The notes under the pieces were generated by a model that made no database searches, had not been told where the DNA came from, and saw nothing but the letters and a program-made list of their open reading frames with translations. A stretch of 8,228 nucleotides of DNA from positions 1-8,228 of the forward strand of contig CAJLCG010000099.1 of NCBI GenBank assembly GCA_905205085.1, in the 5' to 3' direction. This document shows, one piece after another, positions 1-6,137 of this stretch. How positions within the stretch are numbered: the first letter of the stretch is position 1; each line of letters opens with the position of its first letter. Origin of the DNA: an uncultured Oscillospiraceae bacterium (GTDB lineage: Bacteria > Bacillota > Clostridia > Oscillospirales > Oscillospiraceae). The translations under genes and the position numbers were made by a program.

Positions 1-11
1 GACAAAATCCG

Positions 12-104
12 GGTTACGGGTGTAACCTAAGTAGTGAAATCTTTCCCGGGAAATGCTCCCCAAAGAGGGAACAAATTTTCTCGGTTATCGTCAAAATCAT
101 GACG
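12..104. repeat. Three short inverted repeats upstream of ftsE
   Basis: The 135 bases before ftsE hold no gene. They contain three perfect short inverted repeats: GGTTAC/GTAACC with a 4-base loop at 12-27, the 12-base palindrome TTTCCCGGGAAA at 42-53, and CGTCA/TGACG with a 6-base loop at 89-104. None is followed by a T tract, so none looks like a terminator. They could be operator half-sites or leader structure. No convincing -35/-10 pair is visible, so the ftsE promoter is not assigned. Confidence 0.35.
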
Positions 105-135
105 GCTATTTTGAGTGTACGAGGGTTTACATATT

Positions 136-825
136 ATGATACGTTTTATTGACGTCTATAAAGAGTACGACAACGGGACCAAGGCCCTGAAAGGGGTCAA
201 TATGCGCATTGACGACGGGGAATTTGTCTTTCTGGTGGGCCCTTCCGGGTCGGGAAAGTCTACTATCATCAAGCTGATCACCGGCGAGATTGCCCTGACG
301 CAGGGAAAACTCATGGTCAACGGATACAGCATGAGCAACATCAGCCCCAAGCAGGTGCCGCTGATGCGCCGCACCCTGGGTATCATTTTCCAGGATTTCC
401 GGCTGATTGAGAAAAAGACGGTGTATGAAAATTTGTCCTTTGCCATGCGGGCCATCGGCGCGTCCAGCCGGGACCTGAAGCGGCGCATTCCCTATGTGCT
501 GCAGCTGGTGGGACTGGAGCAGAAGGCGGACCGGTATCCCGGACAGCTCTCCGGCGGTGAGCAGCAGCGTGTGGCCATTGCCCGGGCGCTGGTGAACAAC
601 CCCAATATGATCATTGCCGATGAGCCCACCGGAAACCTGGACCCCAACCGCTCCCTGGAGATCATGATGCTGCTGGAGCGAATCAATGAGCTGGGAACCA
701 CGGTGCTGGTGGTGACCCACGAGAAAAATCTGGTCAACCGCTTTGGAAAGCGGGTCGTGGCCATCGAGGATGGCCGAATCATCAATGACGAAACGGGCGG
801 GTATTACAATGGCGAAAAGATTTGA
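136..825 (+). CDS. ftsE: Cell-division ATP-binding protein FtsE
   Basis: Cytoplasmic ABC-type ATPase that pairs with FtsX and uses ATP to switch extracellular peptidoglycan hydrolases on during division or elongation. The 229-residue protein has the full nucleotide-binding domain: Walker A GPSGSGKST at residues 35-43, Q-loop Q86, signature LSGGEQQR at 138-145, Walker B with catalytic E in MIIADEP at 158-164, and switch His195 in VTHE. The EPTGNLDP stretch and short length are typical of FtsE. The ATG at 136 is preferred over an in-frame GTG at 115 because GAGGG (121-125) sits about 10 bases upstream of it and the protein then starts MIRF, as FtsE proteins usually do. The end overlaps the ftsX start by 17 bases, so the two should be translationally coupled. 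ftsE itself is a very safe call. Confidence 0.97.
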   Translation: MIRFIDVYKEYDNGTKALKGVNMRIDDGEFVFLVGPSGSGKSTIIKLITGEIALTQGKLMVNGYSMSNISPKQVPLMRRTLGIIFQDFRLIEKKTVYENLSFAMRAIGASSRDLKRRIPYVLQLVGLEQKADRYPGQLSGGEQQRVAIARALVNNPNMIIADEPTGNLDPNRSLEIMMLLERINELGTTVLVVTHEKNLVNRFGKRVVAIEDGRIINDETGGYYNGEKI

Positions 826-1699
826 TATTGGATATTATTGCAGCGAAGGAATTCACTCCATTTTTACCCACGGCTTTATGTCCTTTGCTGCTGTGTGTAT
901 GATCGTGGCATGTCTGCTGATCATGGGCTCCTTCTCCCTGGTTGCGGTAAACCTGGACAACATGCTGGGAGATCTGGAAGCAGAAAACGAGTTTCTGGCC
1001 TACATCGATGAGACCTATACGGAGGATCAGGCCAAGGGACTCCAGTCTCAGATCGAGGCCATTCCCAATGTGGCTGAGGTGACCTTTGTCAGCCGAGACG
1101 AGGCCCTGGAGGACTTTAAGGCTGGCCGGCAGGATAACCCCCTGCTCAATGATCTGGATGGGGAGGTGCTGCGGGACCGCTACCGCATCCATGTGGATGA
1201 CATTGAGCTGCTGGAGCAGACGGTAAAGCAGGTGGAGCAGGTGGAGGGAGTTGCCGACACCAACGCCGCCTATGAGATTGCCCAGGGTTTTGTTACCGTG
1301 CGTAACATTGCGGCCGGTGTGGCCATCGTTCTGGTCTCCATCTTGGCGGTGGTGTCCCTGTTTATTATTGCCAATACCACTAAGCTGGCCTTCTTCTATC
1401 GCCGGGAGGAGATCGCCATCATGAAGATGTGCGGCGCAACCAATGCCTTTATCCGCTGGCCCTTTATTGTGCAGGGCATGATCCTGGGCCTGGCCGGAGC
1501 AATTGTGGCCTTCTTCCTCCAGTGGGGTGTGTATGAACTGGTGGGCAAGGCGGTGATCCAGTCCAACGGTATGTCCCTGGTGACCATCCTGCCCTTTACA
1601 TCCCTGATCATCAACATTCTGCCCGTGTTCTGCGGCGCCGGACTGCTGATCGGTGTGGTGGGCTCGGTTCTGGCCATTCGGAAGTTCCTGCAGGTTTAA
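809..1699 (+). CDS. ftsX: Cell-division ABC transporter permease-like protein FtsX
   Basis: Integral membrane partner of FtsE. It transmits ATP-driven conformational change through an extracellular loop to a wall hydrolase and is not thought to transport a substrate. The 296-residue protein has the FtsX layout: cytoplasmic N-terminus, first membrane span about 22-48, an extracellular domain about 49-165, then three more spans about 167-196, 217-245 and 259-290, ending in the short basic tail RKFLQV. The cytoplasmic segment around REEIAIMKMCGAT (199-211) is the conserved FtsX/MacB-type coupling region that contacts the ATPase. ATG 809 (MAKRFDIGYY) is chosen because it lies inside the end of ftsE, the usual overlap; the longer upstream reading frame is out-of-frame ftsE sequence. 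The secreted M23 protein two genes downstream is the likely partner of the extracellular loop. Confidence 0.96.
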   Translation: MAKRFDIGYYCSEGIHSIFTHGFMSFAAVCMIVACLLIMGSFSLVAVNLDNMLGDLEAENEFLAYIDETYTEDQAKGLQSQIEAIPNVAEVTFVSRDEALEDFKAGRQDNPLLNDLDGEVLRDRYRIHVDDIELLEQTVKQVEQVEGVADTNAAYEIAQGFVTVRNIAAGVAIVLVSILAVVSLFIIANTTKLAFFYRREEIAIMKMCGATNAFIRWPFIVQGMILGLAGAIVAFFLQWGVYELVGKAVIQSNGMSLVTILPFTSLIINILPVFCGAGLLIGVVGSVLAIRKFLQV

Positions 1700-1717
1700 T
1701 GGGAAAGGAGAATTGTC

Positions 1718-1816
1718 GTGCGTCCCAAGAAACAGCGTATTTTTATGAGTGTGATGGCAGGAGTAATGGTAGTGCTTATTCTCTTGCCTATGCTGGCAAA
1801 TATTTTAGTTCATTGA
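1718..1816 (+). CDS. 32-residue single-span membrane protein, GTG start
   Basis: This small gene fills the gap between ftsX and the M23 peptidase gene. A very good ribosome-binding site, GGAAAGGAG (1702-1710), stands 7 bases before GTG 1718. The product has a basic N-terminus (MRPKKQRIF) followed by about 20 hydrophobic residues (roughly 10-30) and ends in LVH: one membrane span with its basic end likely in the cytoplasm. Its stop is directly followed by the ribosome-binding site of the next gene, so spacing is operon-like on both sides. Size, basic head and Met-rich hydrophobic span resemble Prli42, the roughly 31-residue stressosome-associated membrane peptide of Firmicutes, but sequence identity cannot be judged by eye. 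Alternatives are an FtsEX accessory peptide or a chance ORF. The ribosome-binding site and tight packing argue against chance. Confidence 0.72.
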   Translation: MRPKKQRIFMSVMAGVMVVLILLPMLANILVH

Positions 1817-1829
1817 CGAGGAGGCAGGC

Positions 1830-3080
1830 ATGGATATGAAGACACGTACGAGTTGGAAAACGATTGCAAAGCGCCTGCTGGTGGTAGCACTGGTGCTGTC
1901 TTTGGCCATTCCTCTGGTGCCTCAGACCATGGTGGTTTCCGCCTCGGCTGTGACCCAGGCAGAAATTGATGAACTGAAAGACAATGCCTCTGATCTGCGT
2001 GAGCAGCAGAAGGAGCTGCAGAATCAGCTGGCCGCCATTAAGGAAGATAAGAACAAGGCACTGGAGCAGAAGACGCTGCTGGAGCAGCAGATCAATGCCA
2101 CTCAGGCCGAGATCAACACCATCCAGACCCAAATCTCCAAGTACGACGAGCTCATTGCCCAGAAGCAGGAGGAGCTGGCCGTGGCGGAGGAGAAGGAGCA
2201 GGCCCAGTATGAGCTGTTCTGTGAGCGAGTGCGCTACATGGAGGAGCAGGGCGAGATCTCCTATTGGTCCATCCTGTTCAGCTCCAAGGATTTTGCCGAC
2301 CTGCTGGACAACGCCATGATGGTGGATGAGATCATGCAGTATGACAACCAGGTCATGGACGAGCTTATCGCCATCCGGGAGCAGATCGCTCAGGATAAGG
2401 CGGACCTGGAGACCGCCCGCCAGGAGCAGCAGGCTGCCAAGGATGAGCAGGAGGCTGCCAAGGCCAGCCTGAAGTCCCAGCAAGAAGAGGTAGATGCCCT
2501 CATCTCCGAGATTAGCAGTCAGCAGGCTGAGGTGGAGAAGGCGGAGGCCCAGCTGAGAGCAGCGGCCGCAGCTGTAGACAAAGAGATTGCTGCTGCGGAG
2601 AAGGAACTGGCCAGTCAGATTTCCAACGTAGTGAGTGAGTCGGGTTTTATGTGGCCTCTGCCCGGGTACAATACCCTGTCCTCCCTCTACGGAGGCCGGA
2701 CCCATCCGGTGACCGGACGGCCTAACAACCATACCGGCATCGACATCCCGGCCCCTGCCGGTACGTCGATTTTGGCGGCCAAGAGCGGCGTGGTAACCAC
2801 CTCCACTTACAACAGCTCTTACGGCAACTACGTGGTGGTCAGCCACAGCGACGGTACCTCTACTCTGTATGCCCACATGAGTCGCCGTGGCGTATCCAAG
2901 GGCCAGACCGTGTCTCAGGGCCAGGTGGTAGGCTACGTGGGAACCACCGGTTCCTCCACCGGCAACCATCTCCATTTCGAGATCCGCGTCAACGGCAGCC
3001 GTGTGGACCCGGTTAACTACTTCCTGGGCAGCATGACCCTGTACGCCACCAGCGGCGGTGTAAAGAAGAAGCTTACCTAA
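1830..3080 (+). CDS. Secreted coiled-coil M23 (LytM) peptidase, EnvC/PcsB-like architecture
   Basis: Predicted peptidoglycan endopeptidase exported to the wall and controlled by FtsEX. The 416-residue order is: signal peptide (basic MKTRTSWKTIAKR, hydrophobic core about 15-30, likely cleavage after VSASA near residue 40); a long Glu/Gln/Lys/Ala-rich coiled coil, about 43-135 and 174-265; between them the less polar stretch SYWSILFSSKDFADLL (144-159), which matches in position the FtsX-facing hairpin region of PcsB and EnvC; and a C-terminal M23 domain, about 274-400. The zinc ligands are all visible: H301 and D305 in HTGID and H382 in HLHFEIR, with the further active-site His in YAHM (H349). 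EnvC has lost these residues and only activates amidases, so this protein is more likely an enzyme itself. Ribosome-binding site GAGGAGG (1818-1824) favours ATG 1830; ATG 1836 is the alternative. The family is certain and the FtsEX link is inferred from gene order. Confidence 0.93.
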   Translation: MDMKTRTSWKTIAKRLLVVALVLSLAIPLVPQTMVVSASAVTQAEIDELKDNASDLREQQKELQNQLAAIKEDKNKALEQKTLLEQQINATQAEINTIQTQISKYDELIAQKQEELAVAEEKEQAQYELFCERVRYMEEQGEISYWSILFSSKDFADLLDNAMMVDEIMQYDNQVMDELIAIREQIAQDKADLETARQEQQAAKDEQEAAKASLKSQQEEVDALISEISSQQAEVEKAEAQLRAAAAAVDKEIAAAEKELASQISNVVSESGFMWPLPGYNTLSSLYGGRTHPVTGRPNNHTGIDIPAPAGTSILAAKSGVVTTSTYNSSYGNYVVVSHSDGTSTLYAHMSRRGVSKGQTVSQGQVVGYVGTTGSSTGNHLHFEIRVNGSRVDPVNYFLGSMTLYATSGGVKKKLT

Positions 3081-3093
3081 GCATACATAAAAT

Positions 3094-3127
3094 TCCCCCC
3101 TTCCGCATAGGGTTGCGGGAGGGGGGA
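3094..3127 (+). terminator. Strong hairpin: probable terminator of the ftsEX operon, overlapping the next gene's ribosome-binding site
   Basis: A 14-bp stem (3094-3107 with 3114-3127, one G-T pair) encloses the 6-base loop TAGGGT. The outer half is TCCCCCC against GGGGGGA. The downstream sequence ATCTGTTTTGTTT is T-rich but interrupted, so termination on the + strand is plausible but probably incomplete. The 3' arm contains the G-rich ribosome-binding site of the gene starting at 3134, so read-through transcripts would have that site paired. Confidence 0.65.
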
Positions 3128-3133
3128 TCTGTT

Positions 3134-3808
3134 TTGTTTGGACGGTTGCTGTTCAGCCCGGAGGGGCGGGAGCGGACGGAGCGCAGGGACCTGTATGGTC
3201 TGGGGGTGCTCCAGATCCGCGTGCGGCCCGGTGGCTGGCGAGAGAAGGGACGGCTGCGGCGCAGCGGAAAACGTCTGGCGCAGGGGGGCGTGCGGCGGGT
3301 GCTGGTGCCGGAATATTTTGACCAGTGGCCCCTGCTGGAGCGCTGGGATCTGAGGCCCGTGGACCCACTCCCATTCCTTCGTTTCCACGCCCCCCAGATC
3401 GTGCTGGCCGCCCTCAATCGACGGGAGATCGCCCCGGAGCGTGCCGCCGTGGCCCTGCGGGGAAAGCGGGTGGACCGGGATATGGCCCGGTGTGCCCAGC
3501 TCTTGTGTCCTCTGGTGCGTCAGGTAGCGGTCAGCGCCCCTCAGGGAGGGGAGGAGCTGTCGTTGTGGCTTCGCAGGGAGTATGGCCTGCCGGTGCAGCC
3601 GGACGGAGCGGAGGTGTCCCTGGCGGTCTATTTTGACGGGGAAGGAGCGGGGGAGAAGGACCTGCTGCTGTGGGGACCTGAACCCAGACTGGGTGAGGTG
3701 ACTCCTCAAGCCGCAGCGCTGGCTCCGGAGGACCGGGAGAATCTGGGCCTTTTGACCGCTCTGTGGGAAACGGGAAAAATTGGAAAATATCAGCTAGAAT
3801 TTACTTGA
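3134..3808 (+). CDS. Unrecognised Arg-rich soluble protein
   Basis: I do not recognise this protein. The start is uncommon: TTG 3134, set by the ribosome-binding site GGGAGGGGGG (3117-3126) 7 bases upstream. An earlier in-frame TTG (3113) lies before that site and is less likely. The product is 224 residues, without signal peptide or membrane span. The first third is rich in Arg and Gly. The segment VALRGKRVDRDMARCAQLL followed by RQVAVSAP and GGEELSLWLRREYGLPV alternates short hydrophobic strands with helices and could be a small alpha/beta fold; this is only an impression. Codon use is strongly GC-rich like its neighbours, so it looks native. Its translated frame is uninterrupted over 675 bases while its stop doubles as part of the greA promoter, which supports a real, position-conserved gene. 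It may be expressed by read-through from the ftsEX operon. Confidence 0.7.
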   Translation: MFGRLLFSPEGRERTERRDLYGLGVLQIRVRPGGWREKGRLRRSGKRLAQGGVRRVLVPEYFDQWPLLERWDLRPVDPLPFLRFHAPQIVLAALNRREIAPERAAVALRGKRVDRDMARCAQLLCPLVRQVAVSAPQGGEELSLWLRREYGLPVQPDGAEVSLAVYFDGEGAGEKDLLLWGPEPRLGEVTPQAAALAPEDRENLGLLTALWETGKIGKYQLEFT

Positions 3809-3833
3809 CACAGGGCGGAAAAGTATCTATAAT
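3805..3833 (+). promoter_or_regulatory. Consensus sigma-A promoter for greA-lysS
   Basis: A perfect -35 TTGACA (3805-3810), a 17-base spacer and a perfect -10 TATAAT (3828-3833). Transcription should begin near 3840. The -35 box contains the TGA stop of the upstream gene (3806-3808). The match to consensus predicts strong constitutive expression, fitting genes for a transcription factor and a tRNA synthetase. Confidence 0.92.
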
Positions 3834-3851
3834 AACACAGACTGTATCCTT

Positions 3852-3908
3852 ATAACTTTTTTTAGTTATCCTGTATATTTGACCAGGTCCGGAGGCGTTG
3901 CCCTCCGG
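3852..3908 (+). promoter_or_regulatory. greA 5' leader with two hairpins
   Basis: The leader of about 98 bases between the predicted transcription start and the greA ATG contains ATAACT/AGTTAT around a run of six T (3852-3869), and a GC-rich hairpin CCGGAGG/CCTCCGG with a 6-base loop (3889-3908). The second has no T tract after it, so it is not a simple terminator. The first places a T run in the loop rather than after the stem. Possible roles are mRNA stability or feedback on greA; neither matches a riboswitch class I know. Confidence 0.5.
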
Positions 3909-3937
3909 CCTAAGTTTGGAAAGGTGTGCGAGATATC

Positions 3938-4411
3938 ATGGCGAAAGAATATAAACTGACTCCTCAGCGCCTGCAGGAGCTGCAGGACGAGCTGGTCTAT
4001 CTGAAGACCGTCCGCGAGAAAGAGGTAGCTGAGCTCATCAAGGAGGCCCGCTCCTTCGGTGACCTGAGCGAGAACAGCGAGTACGATGAGGCCAAGACCG
4101 AGCAGGGCAAGCTCTACTCCCGCATCGCTGAGGTGGAGGAGATTCTGAGCAACTATGTGGTCATCGACGAGAGTGACGACGGCGGCAACTATGTGCGCAT
4201 CGGTTCCACCGTGACCGTGCTGGACAAGGAATTTGACGAGGAGCTGGTCTATAAGATCGTAGGCTCCCAGGAGGCCGATCCCATGAACGGGGTCATCTCC
4301 GAGGACTCTCCCTTTGGCCGCGCCCTGCTGGGCAAGAATGTGGGCGACGACGTGGTCGTGGACGCCCCCGCCGGCAGCGTGGAGTATAAGCTGCTGAAGG
4401 TGGAGCGGTAA
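3938..4411 (+). CDS. greA: Transcription elongation factor GreA
   Basis: Enters the secondary channel of RNA polymerase and stimulates cleavage of backtracked RNA so stalled complexes can resume. The 157-residue length is standard. Residues 1-75 form the antiparallel coiled coil, with the tip motif [13 protein letters not shown] (41-53) that carries the acidic residues D42 and E45 acting at the polymerase active site. Residues 80-157 are the FKBP-like C-terminal domain, with the typical [18 protein letters not shown] stretch at 120-137. ATG 3938 (MAKEYKLTP) fits the family. The best ribosome-binding site, GGAAAGG (3918-3924), is about 13 bases away, a little far; an in-frame GTG at 3926 is too close to that site. 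lysS follows after 52 bases and is probably co-transcribed, an arrangement seen in other clostridia. Confidence 0.97.
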   Translation: MAKEYKLTPQRLQELQDELVYLKTVREKEVAELIKEARSFGDLSENSEYDEAKTEQGKLYSRIAEVEEILSNYVVIDESDDGGNYVRIGSTVTVLDKEFDEELVYKIVGSQEADPMNGVISEDSPFGRALLGKNVGDDVVVDAPAGSVEYKLLKVER

Positions 4412-4420
4412 GAATACAGA

Positions 4421-4437
4421 CTCCGGAAGCCCCGGAG
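4421..4437 (+). repeat. Intergenic hairpin between greA and lysS
   Basis: CTCCGG and CCGGAG pair over a 5-base loop. The next bases are A-rich, not T-rich, so this is not an intrinsic terminator on the + strand and should not separate greA from lysS. It may be a stabilising or processing structure, or simply chance in GC-rich sequence. Confidence 0.35.
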
Positions 4438-4463
4438 AAAAAGAGATAGGAGTGCGCGCATAC

Positions 4464-5969
4464 ATGGCCGAGAAGAATAACAACGCCGTTGCTCAGGAGG
4501 AGAACCTGTCCCAGCTGCTTCAGATTCGCCGGGACAAGCTGAAGGACCTGCAGGAGAACGGCAACGATCCCTTCCAGATCACCCGCTATCAGGTCGATAA
4601 TGACTCTGCCAACATCAAGGCAAATTTTGACGCCCTGGAGGGCCAGCCTGTGTCCATTGCTGGCCGCCTCATGTCCAAGCGTGGCATGGGCAAGGTGTCT
4701 TTCTGCGATCTGCAGGACAAGTCTGGCCGCATCCAGCTCTACGCCCGGAAGGACGAGATGGATGAGGAGGAGTACAACCGCTTTAAGAAGTATGACATCG
4801 GCGACATCGTGGGTGTGCAGGGCGAAGTGTTCCGCACCCAGCGGGGCGAGATGTCTGTCCGGGTGCAGAAGGTGACCCTGCTGAGCAAGTCCCTGCTGCC
4901 CCTGCCCGAGAAGTTCCACGGCCTGACCAACACGGAGCTGCGTTACCGTCAGCGCTATGTGGACCTGATCGTCAACCCCGAGGTGAAGCGGAACTTTATC
5001 ATCCGCTCCCAGTTTATCAAGTACGTCCGTGACTTCATGGACGCCCGCGGCTTTATGGAGGTGGAGACCCCCGTTCTGAACACCATCTCCGGCGGCGCCA
5101 CCGCCCGGCCCTTCATCACCCACCACAACACCCTGGATATCGACATGTACATGCGTATCGCCACCGAGCTGCCCCTGAAGCGGCTCATCGTGGGCGGCAT
5201 GGACCGGGTGTATGAGATCGGCCGTATCTTCCGCAACGAGGGCATGGACCCCAAGCACAACCCCGAGTTCACCACCATCGAGCTCTACCAGGCCTATGCC
5301 GACTTTAACGACATGATGGACCTGTTCGAGGACCTGCTGTCCTCCGCGGCTCAGAAGATCCTGGGCACCTACCAGGTGGAGTGGCAGGGCGAGAAGATTG
5401 ACCTGACCCCCGGCTGGCCCCGTATGCCCATGCACGAGGCGGTCAAGAAGTACTGCGGCATTGACTTTATGGCCATCACCTCCGACGAGGAGGCCGTGGC
5501 CGCTGCCAAGTCCATCGGCGTGGAGCTGCCTGAGACCGCCGACAAGACCTGGGGCAACGCCCTGTACGAGTGCTTTGACCAGAAGGTGGAGGAGAAGCTG
5601 ATCCAGCCCACCTTCATCACCATGCACCCCGTGGACGTGTCCCCCCTGGCCAAGCGCTCTCCCAGCGATCCCCGCCTTACCGAGCGCTTTGAGCTGTTCA
5701 TCTGCCACAGCGAGATGGGCAACGCCTTCTCCGAGCTCAACGATCCCATTGACCAGCGCCAGCGCTTCATGAAGCAGGTGGAGCTGCGGGACAAGGGCGA
5801 CGACGAGGCCGGTATGATGGACGAGGACTTCCTCACCGCTCTGGAGTACGGTCTGCCTCCCACGGGCGGCCTGGGTATCGGCATCGACCGCTGCGTCATG
5901 CTGCTGACCAATTCCGACTCCATCCGCGAGGTCATCCTGTTCCCGACCATGAAGCCTCTGGACAAATAA
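4464..5969 (+). CDS. lysS: Lysyl-tRNA synthetase, class II
   Basis: Charges tRNA-Lys with lysine using ATP in the cytoplasm. The 501-residue protein matches bacterial LysS: N-terminal helix region, OB-fold anticodon-binding domain about 60-145, then the class II catalytic core. Motif 1 is around FMEVETPVL (197-205). Motif 2 spans GRIFRNEG to HNPEFT (253-270) with its ATP-binding Arg. Motif 3 is [14 protein letters not shown] (468-481), also with its Arg. The closing stretch [12 protein letters not shown] is the usual LysS ending, so the gene is intact despite the mobile element next to it. ATG 4464 has AGGAG about 11 bases upstream; the GTG at 4452 lies inside that site. Codons are almost uniformly C/G-ending, a sign of high expression. 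No T-box leader precedes it; expression probably comes from the greA promoter. Confidence 0.98.
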   Translation: MAEKNNNAVAQEENLSQLLQIRRDKLKDLQENGNDPFQITRYQVDNDSANIKANFDALEGQPVSIAGRLMSKRGMGKVSFCDLQDKSGRIQLYARKDEMDEEEYNRFKKYDIGDIVGVQGEVFRTQRGEMSVRVQKVTLLSKSLLPLPEKFHGLTNTELRYRQRYVDLIVNPEVKRNFIIRSQFIKYVRDFMDARGFMEVETPVLNTISGGATARPFITHHNTLDIDMYMRIATELPLKRLIVGGMDRVYEIGRIFRNEGMDPKHNPEFTTIELYQAYADFNDMMDLFEDLLSSAAQKILGTYQVEWQGEKIDLTPGWPRMPMHEAVKKYCGIDFMAITSDEEAVAAAKSIGVELPETADKTWGNALYECFDQKVEEKLIQPTFITMHPVDVSPLAKRSPSDPRLTERFELFICHSEMGNAFSELNDPIDQRQRFMKQVELRDKGDDEAGMMDEDFLTALEYGLPPTGGLGIGIDRCVMLLTNSDSIREVILFPTMKPLDK

Positions 5970-5988
5970 TCCACAATATATTGTGGAT
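5969..5988. repeat. Perfect 20-bp palindrome overlapping the lysS stop
   Basis: ATCCACAATA is followed directly by its exact reverse complement, TATTGTGGAT, with no spacer. The first base is the last base of the lysS TAA stop. There is no T tract. Its place at the expected edge of the mobile element makes a recombinase core site or a protein-binding site possible, but the sequence alone does not decide. Confidence 0.6.
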
Positions 5989-6032
5989 GACAAAGCATGA
6001 TGAAACAAGATGTAGTGAAAGAGGCTTACAAC

Positions 6033-6053
6033 CACAACTTTTTCACAACTTTT
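6033..6053. repeat. Tandem 11-bp repeat, candidate integrase arm site
   Basis: CACAACTTTTT (6033-6043) is followed immediately by CACAACTTTT (6044-6053). Tn916-family integrases bind short direct repeats of about 11 bp near the element ends with their N-terminal domain. These copies lie about 85-105 bases from the integrase stop, where such arm sites would be expected. The repeat is directly seen; the role is inferred. Confidence 0.5.
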
Positions 6054-6060
6054 GCTTGAA

Positions 6061-6079
6061 ATCAGACGGCATCAGACGG
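6061..6079. repeat. Tandem 10-bp repeat ATCAGACGG(C/G)
   Basis: ATCAGACGGC (6061-6070) is followed by ATCAGACGGG (6071-6080), two direct copies identical over nine bases. They lie just beyond the 11-bp pair and before the terminator. They may be a second set of recombinase or accessory-factor sites, or a simple local duplication. Confidence 0.45.
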
Positions 6080-6088
6080 GCCAAAATG

Positions 6089-6130
6089 AAGGGCAAATCC
6101 GCGCTTTTAACTGCGGATTTGCCCTTTTTT
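6089..6130. terminator. Strong intrinsic terminator between lysS and int
   Basis: A perfect 14-bp stem (6089-6102 with 6113-6126), 10-base loop and run of T (6125-6130) make a clear rho-independent terminator for + strand transcription. On the minus strand the same stem is followed by TTCATTTTGG, so it may also end the converging int transcript. It could be the chromosomal lysS terminator or a terminator at the element's edge; the junction is not resolved. Confidence 0.93.
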
Positions 6131-6137
6131 GTAATTT

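Noticed and set aside
111..139. TTGAGT with TATGAT as an ftsE promoter
   Set aside because: The -10 box would overlap the ATG and exclude the visible ribosome-binding site, so it is not credible.
1788..2975. 395-codon open frame on the minus strand opposite the M23 gene
   Set aside because: It is a shadow of the GC-rich third positions and repetitive coiled-coil codons. The Leu/Gly/His-rich product has no domain signal, and the + strand gene has clear motifs and a ribosome-binding site.
4412..4463. T-box riboswitch ahead of lysS
   Set aside because: The 52-base gap is far too short and lacks the T-box sequence and a terminator.
5967..5976. DnaA-box-like TAATCCACA at the lysS end
   Set aside because: One mismatch to TTATCCACA and it is explained by the palindrome; a lone site with no origin context.
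4293..6035. 580-codon open frame on the minus strand opposite greA and lysS
   Set aside because: Same shadow effect. It crosses two well-defined genes and the intergenic gap and has low-complexity Leu/Val/His/Gly content.
6033..6080. CRISPR array
   Set aside because: Only two copies of each short unit, directly adjacent, with no spacers.
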